From Candidatus Scybalomonas excrementavium (GTDB lineage Bacteria > Bacillota > Clostridia > Lachnospirales > Lachnospiraceae): DNA of 10,026 bases. Position 1 is the first letter of the stretch. Every line of letters begins with the position of its first letter. The notes under the pieces are model-generated. The model did no database searches, was not told the origin of the DNA, and saw nothing but the letters and a program-made list of their open reading frames with translations. Location of the stretch: NCBI GenBank assembly GCA_017694765.1, contig JADIML010000033.1, positions 1 through 10,026 on the forward strand. Direction: 5' to 3'. This document shows, piece by piece, positions 7,019 to 10,026 of the stretch. A program made the position numbers and the translations under genes.

Positions 7019-8164
7019 ATGAAACAAGAAAAACGTAGTATCATTACAATCATGCTATTTGGGATTCTGATTTTTGGAATTGCAGTGACGAACCAGCTTA
7101 TTCCAGATAAAACATTTTCAGAAAATGAAAATCGGACACTACAAACAAAACCAAAATTTTCTAAAAAGGCATTATTTAATGGTAGTTTTGGTGAAGATTA
7201 TGAAACCTATTTATCGGATCAATTTATCGGGAGAGATCAATGGATCACATTAAAGACAAAGAGTGATTTAGCACTTGGAAAGCAAGAAATCAATGGCGTT
7301 TATTTTGGAAAAGACGGATATTTGATTGAAAAACATACAAGTGATGAATTAAATCAAAAACAGTATGTAAAAAATAAGAAACGATTAAAAATATTTACAA
7401 AACGATATAGTAAGCTACTTGGGAAGAATCATGTAAAAGTTATGCTTGCACCAACAGCTTCCTGTATTTTAAGAGATAAATTACCAGCATATGCACCAAA
7501 AGATCCACAAGATAAGATTTTAAAAGAAATGAAACAAAATGCGAAAAAAGGAACATTTCTTGATATACGTTCTACTATGAAAAAGAAGAAAGACGAGTAC
7601 ATCTATTATAAAACAGATCATCACTGGACAATATTAGGGGCATATTATGCTTATGAACAATGGGCAAATAGTGTTGGAATAGAGCCGATTTCCAAAGAAA
7701 ACTGGACAAAGGAAGTTGTATCCAAAGATTTCTTAGGAACACTTTATTCGAAAGTAAATACGTTTGAAGAAATGGATCAGATAGAGTTTTGGACAAGGAA
7801 AAATGATACATATGAAGTTATCTATGATATGGGACAAAAGCGCTCAAACTCTCTATATGAGAGAAGTTATTTAGAGAAAAAGGATAAATATAGTGCCTTT
7901 TTAGATGGGAATCATGCAGTTACAGTCATTAAGAATAAATCCATTAAAAATGGTAAAAAGATAATGATTATCAAAGATTCTTATGCCAACTGTTTTGCTC
8001 CTTTTATCGCAGAACATTTTGAAGAAGTGCATCTCATTGACTTGCGATATTTTAATATCGGTATTGAAGAATATGTAAAACAATTCGCTATTACCGATAT
8101 GTTACTTCTTTACCATACAATGAGCTATGCAACAGATATTCATACATTACAACTAATTCGGTAA
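7019..8164 (+). CDS. DHHW family protein, AlgJ/PatB-like acetyltransferase partner
   Basis: A protein of 381 residues with one N-terminal membrane anchor or uncleaved signal (about 6-25, IITIMLFGILIFGIAV) and an extracytoplasmic domain. The name-giving motif is TDHHW with D200, H201, H202 and W203, and a second conserved motif IIKDSYAN carries S321. The D-x-H spacing (D200, H202) followed far downstream by a serine in DSYAN matches the SGNH-like triad of AlgJ/AlgX, so the protein probably takes the acyl group from the MBOAT partner and places it on a glycan; the triad assignment is by analogy. The ATG at 7019 is chosen because TTTGGAGG (7006-7013) sits five bases before it; an in-frame TTG at 7007 would overlap that RBS and is unlikely. 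It follows the MBOAT gene by 68 bases with no strong terminator and is the last gene of the apparent operon. Confidence 0.88.
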   Translation: MKQEKRSIITIMLFGILIFGIAVTNQLIPDKTFSENENRTLQTKPKFSKKALFNGSFGEDYETYLSDQFIGRDQWITLKTKSDLALGKQEINGVYFGKDGYLIEKHTSDELNQKQYVKNKKRLKIFTKRYSKLLGKNHVKVMLAPTASCILRDKLPAYAPKDPQDKILKEMKQNAKKGTFLDIRSTMKKKKDEYIYYKTDHHWTILGAYYAYEQWANSVGIEPISKENWTKEVVSKDFLGTLYSKVNTFEEMDQIEFWTRKNDTYEVIYDMGQKRSNSLYERSYLEKKDKYSAFLDGNHAVTVIKNKSIKNGKKIMIIKDSYANCFAPFIAEHFEEVHLIDLRYFNIGIEEYVKQFAITDMLLLYHTMSYATDIHTLQLIR

Positions 8165-8167
8165 AAC

Positions 8168-8193
8168 AAAAGGAAACATAAAAAAATCCTTTT
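8168..8193 (+). terminator. Possible weak terminator after the DHHW gene
   Basis: AAAAGGA (8168-8174) pairs with TCCTTTT (8187-8193) around a 12-base A-rich loop. The stem is short, and the only T run is part of it, so termination is likely to be weak and some read-through into the pyrophosphatase gene is possible. Confidence 0.35.
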
Positions 8194-8207
8194 CAAGAAA
8201 ATTTGTT

Positions 8208-8216
8208 TGTGATAAT
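8208..8216 (+). promoter_or_regulatory. Possible extended -10 promoter of the pyrophosphatase gene
   Basis: TGTGATAAT fits an extended -10 element (TG, one base, then GATAAT at 8211-8216), which can work with a poor -35 box; no good TTGACA-like box lies 17 bases upstream. It would start transcription about 40 bases before the ATG at 8261. Just upstream, TTTTC-AA-GAAAA (8190-8201) is a small palindrome of the same type as that in the lipoprotein promoter. Confidence 0.4.
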
Positions 8217-8260
8217 ATGAAAACAAAGAATAAAGATTAAAATAAGAAAGGAACAATAGG

Positions 8261-9910
8261 ATGAATAAAAAACAAAATCCGGTTTTTGTAATTGGTCATA
8301 AAAATCCTGATACAGATTCTATCTGTTCTGCCATTGCATATGCCAATTTAAAAAATAAATTATCAAATGATCAAGAATTTCAAGCATGTCGTGCAGGAGA
8401 AGTTAATAGTGAAACCCAATTCGTATTAGAATATTTTAATGTAGAAGCACCTAAGTATCTTCAAGACGTACGCCCACAAGTAAAAGATATTGATATTCGT
8501 AAAACAGAAGGAATTTCCAAAAATGTCTCTCTTAAGAAAGCATGGGAGTTCTTAAAAGAAGAAAAAAGTGTAACACTTCCAATTGTAAGAGACGATCAGA
8601 CATTAGAAGGTGTTATTTCGATTCGTGATATTGCTACAGCAGATATGGATGTATATGATGGAGCTATTATTTCTAAGGCAAAAACACCATATCAAAACAT
8701 TGTAGAAACAATCAATGGTGAAATGATTGTAGATAATGGTGAAGTTCTATATGAAACAGGTAAAATTATTATTGCAGCAGCTAATACAGATGTCATGGAA
8801 CAATATGTAGAAGCTGGTGATATTGTAATTGTAGGAGATAGAACAGAGGCTCAAATTCGTGGAATAGAAAAAGGGGCAAAATGCTTAGTTGTCTGTGTTG
8901 GAGCAGAAGTTTCTAGTGAAGTACAAGCATTGGCAAAAGAAAAAGGATGTGGAATTATTGTCACACCATATGATTCTTACACAGTAGCGAAATTAATGAA
9001 TCATAGTATGCCAGTTGGAGCTTTTATGACAAAAGAAAATCTAGTTACATTTCATTTAACAGATTTTACAGAAGATATTCAAAGTATCATGGCAGAAAAG
9101 AGATTTCACGAATTTCCAGTATTGGATGAAAATGGTAAATATTATGGGATGATTTCTAGACGTTCTTTACTTTCTATGAATAGCAATCGTTTAATTTTCA
9201 TGGATCATAATGAACGTTCTCAAGCAGTAGATGGTTATGAGACAGCAGAAATTTTAGAAATTATTGATCACCATAGAATTGGGAACCTTGAAACAATGGG
9301 ACCTGTATACTTTAGAAATCAGCCAGTTGGCTGTACTTGTACAATTGTAACACAGATGTATCGTGAAAATGGTGTAGAGATTGAACCACATATTGCTGGA
9401 CTTCTTTGCTCTGCAATTATTTCAGATACTTTAATGTACCGTTCTCCTACATGTACGCCAGTTGATAAAGAAACAGCAGAAGAATTAGCAAAAATTGCTG
9501 GTATTCATGTAGAAGAGTATGCAAAGAAAATGTTCAAAGCTGCAAGCAATTTAAAAGATAAAACTCCAAAAGAGATTTTCCACCAAGACTTTAAGAAATT
9601 TGTTGGTGGAGACATGACATTTGGAGTTGGACAGATTACAGCGATGACCGATGAAGAATTAGAAGAAATTAAAGCAATTTTATTGCCTTATATGAGAGAA
9701 TCTCTTTCCACATATGGAGTAAAAATGCTCTTCTTCATGCTCACAAATATTTTAGAAGAATCTACAAACTTAATTTTCGTTGGAGATGAAGCACCAGCTA
9801 CGATTCAGGCAGCTTTTGGAAAAGAAGCAGGAGAAGACTCTGTGTTACTTCCAGGTGTTGTTTCAAGAAAGAAACAATTAATTCCTCCAATGATGGCGAT
9901 CTTCCAATAA
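8261..9910 (+). CDS. Mn-dependent inorganic pyrophosphatase with CBS and DRTGG regulatory domains
   Basis: A cytoplasmic family II inorganic pyrophosphatase (PPi to two phosphates) of 549 residues, the length of the regulated form. The DHH catalytic domain is split: the first part has GHKNPDTDSI with metal ligands H13, D17 and D19, and the second has D315 (MDHNE), D336-H337-H338 (IIDHH) and D389 (ISDT). Between them lie CBS1 (about 75-127), a DRTGG-type domain (about 135-250, with D193-R194-T195) and CBS2 (about 256-303). The C-terminal DHHA2 domain ends in VVSRKKQ, with R536 and K537 expected to bind the substrate. In characterised relatives such as that of Clostridium perfringens, the CBS domains bind AMP or ADP as inhibitors, and diadenosine polyphosphates activate through the CBS/DRTGG region; similar control is inferred here. 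The start is ATG eight bases after AAAGGA. It is probably a separate transcription unit. Confidence 0.95.
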   Translation: MNKKQNPVFVIGHKNPDTDSICSAIAYANLKNKLSNDQEFQACRAGEVNSETQFVLEYFNVEAPKYLQDVRPQVKDIDIRKTEGISKNVSLKKAWEFLKEEKSVTLPIVRDDQTLEGVISIRDIATADMDVYDGAIISKAKTPYQNIVETINGEMIVDNGEVLYETGKIIIAAANTDVMEQYVEAGDIVIVGDRTEAQIRGIEKGAKCLVVCVGAEVSSEVQALAKEKGCGIIVTPYDSYTVAKLMNHSMPVGAFMTKENLVTFHLTDFTEDIQSIMAEKRFHEFPVLDENGKYYGMISRRSLLSMNSNRLIFMDHNERSQAVDGYETAEILEIIDHHRIGNLETMGPVYFRNQPVGCTCTIVTQMYRENGVEIEPHIAGLLCSAIISDTLMYRSPTCTPVDKETAEELAKIAGIHVEEYAKKMFKAASNLKDKTPKEIFHQDFKKFVGGDMTFGVGQITAMTDEELEEIKAILLPYMRESLSTYGVKMLFFMLTNILEESTNLIFVGDEAPATIQAAFGKEAGEDSVLLPGVVSRKKQLIPPMMAIFQ

Positions 9911-9932
9911 TATTATAGGAAAATAGGGAAGA

Positions 9933-9950
9933 AAGAAAAACAGTTTTCTT
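9933..9950 (+). other. Small AT-rich hairpin after the pyrophosphatase gene
   Basis: AAGAAAA (9933-9939) pairs with TTTTCTT (9944-9950) over seven positions around a four-base loop. There is only one G-C pair and no T run after it, so it is a poor terminator candidate. The inverted repeat that follows (9982-10026) is better placed for this role. Confidence 0.3.
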
Positions 9951-9981
9951 ATAAAAGCATATAATAGAATAGCGAAAATAA

Positions 9982-10026
9982 AAATACGTATTGTAAAGAA
10001 GTACTTATTGCAAACAATACGTATTT
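9982..10026. repeat. 13-bp inverted repeat, likely terminator cut by the window edge
   Basis: Positions 9982-9994 and 10014-10026 are exact reverse complements (AAATACGTATTGT / ACAATACGTATTT) around a 19-base loop. The left arm follows an A run and the right arm ends in TTT at the window edge, so a T tract may follow, which would make this the terminator of the pyrophosphatase gene. Each arm contains the perfect palindrome AATACGTATT (9983-9992 and 10016-10025), with centres 33 bp apart, so a pair of protein-binding sites is an alternative reading. Confidence 0.6.

Noticed and set aside
8188..8202. CodY box upstream of the pyrophosphatase gene
   Set aside because: The arms TTTTC and GAAAA are present but separated by two bases in place of one, and only about 10 of 15 positions match when aligned without gaps.

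Overview
The window is AT-rich, all genes lie on the + strand, and starts are mostly ATG behind GGAG-type Shine-Dalgarno sites. Gene content points to a low-GC anaerobic Firmicute, most likely a clostridium of the Lachnospiraceae type. The clues are a stand-alone homocysteine methyltransferase, a class I IlvC, the DUF4358-like lipoprotein / MBOAT / DHHW trio, and a CBS-DRTGG family II pyrophosphatase. The species cannot be read from the sequence. This looks like ordinary chromosome: I see no transposase, integrase, phage gene, tRNA, rRNA or CRISPR array.

Layout. Positions 1-502 hold no convincing gene. They contain a row of abutting inverted repeats (72-289), the first of which looks like an intrinsic terminator, then a good sigma-A promoter (408-436). 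A three-gene unit follows: homocysteine S-methyltransferase (503-1375), a GT2 glycosyltransferase (1391-2338) and the acetolactate synthase small subunit ilvN (2387-2914), closed by a terminator at 2970-3009. ilvC (3103-4113) has its own strong RBS and terminator (4234-4273). A second promoter (4319-4347), with an operator-like palindrome between its -35 and -10 boxes, drives a secreted lipoprotein (4418-5494), an MBOAT O-acyltransferase (5577-6950) and a DHHW/AlgJ-like protein (7019-8164). The last gene is a nucleotide-regulated Mn-dependent inorganic pyrophosphatase (8261-9910). The window ends in two copies of a 10-bp palindrome that also form the arms of a hairpin.

How the genes fit together. 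IlvN regulates the first step and IlvC catalyses the second step of branched-chain amino-acid synthesis; the catalytic IlvB is not in the window. The MBOAT and DHHW proteins match the two-part logic of AlgI/AlgJ and PatA/PatB: a membrane protein moves an acyl group across the membrane and an SGNH-like extracytoplasmic enzyme puts it on a polysaccharide. The lipoprotein, first in the same apparent transcript, is a candidate third part anchored outside the membrane by a long Thr/Lys/Asn/Pro-rich tether. This is the most interesting system here, although its individual families are known. The substrate cannot be read from the sequence.
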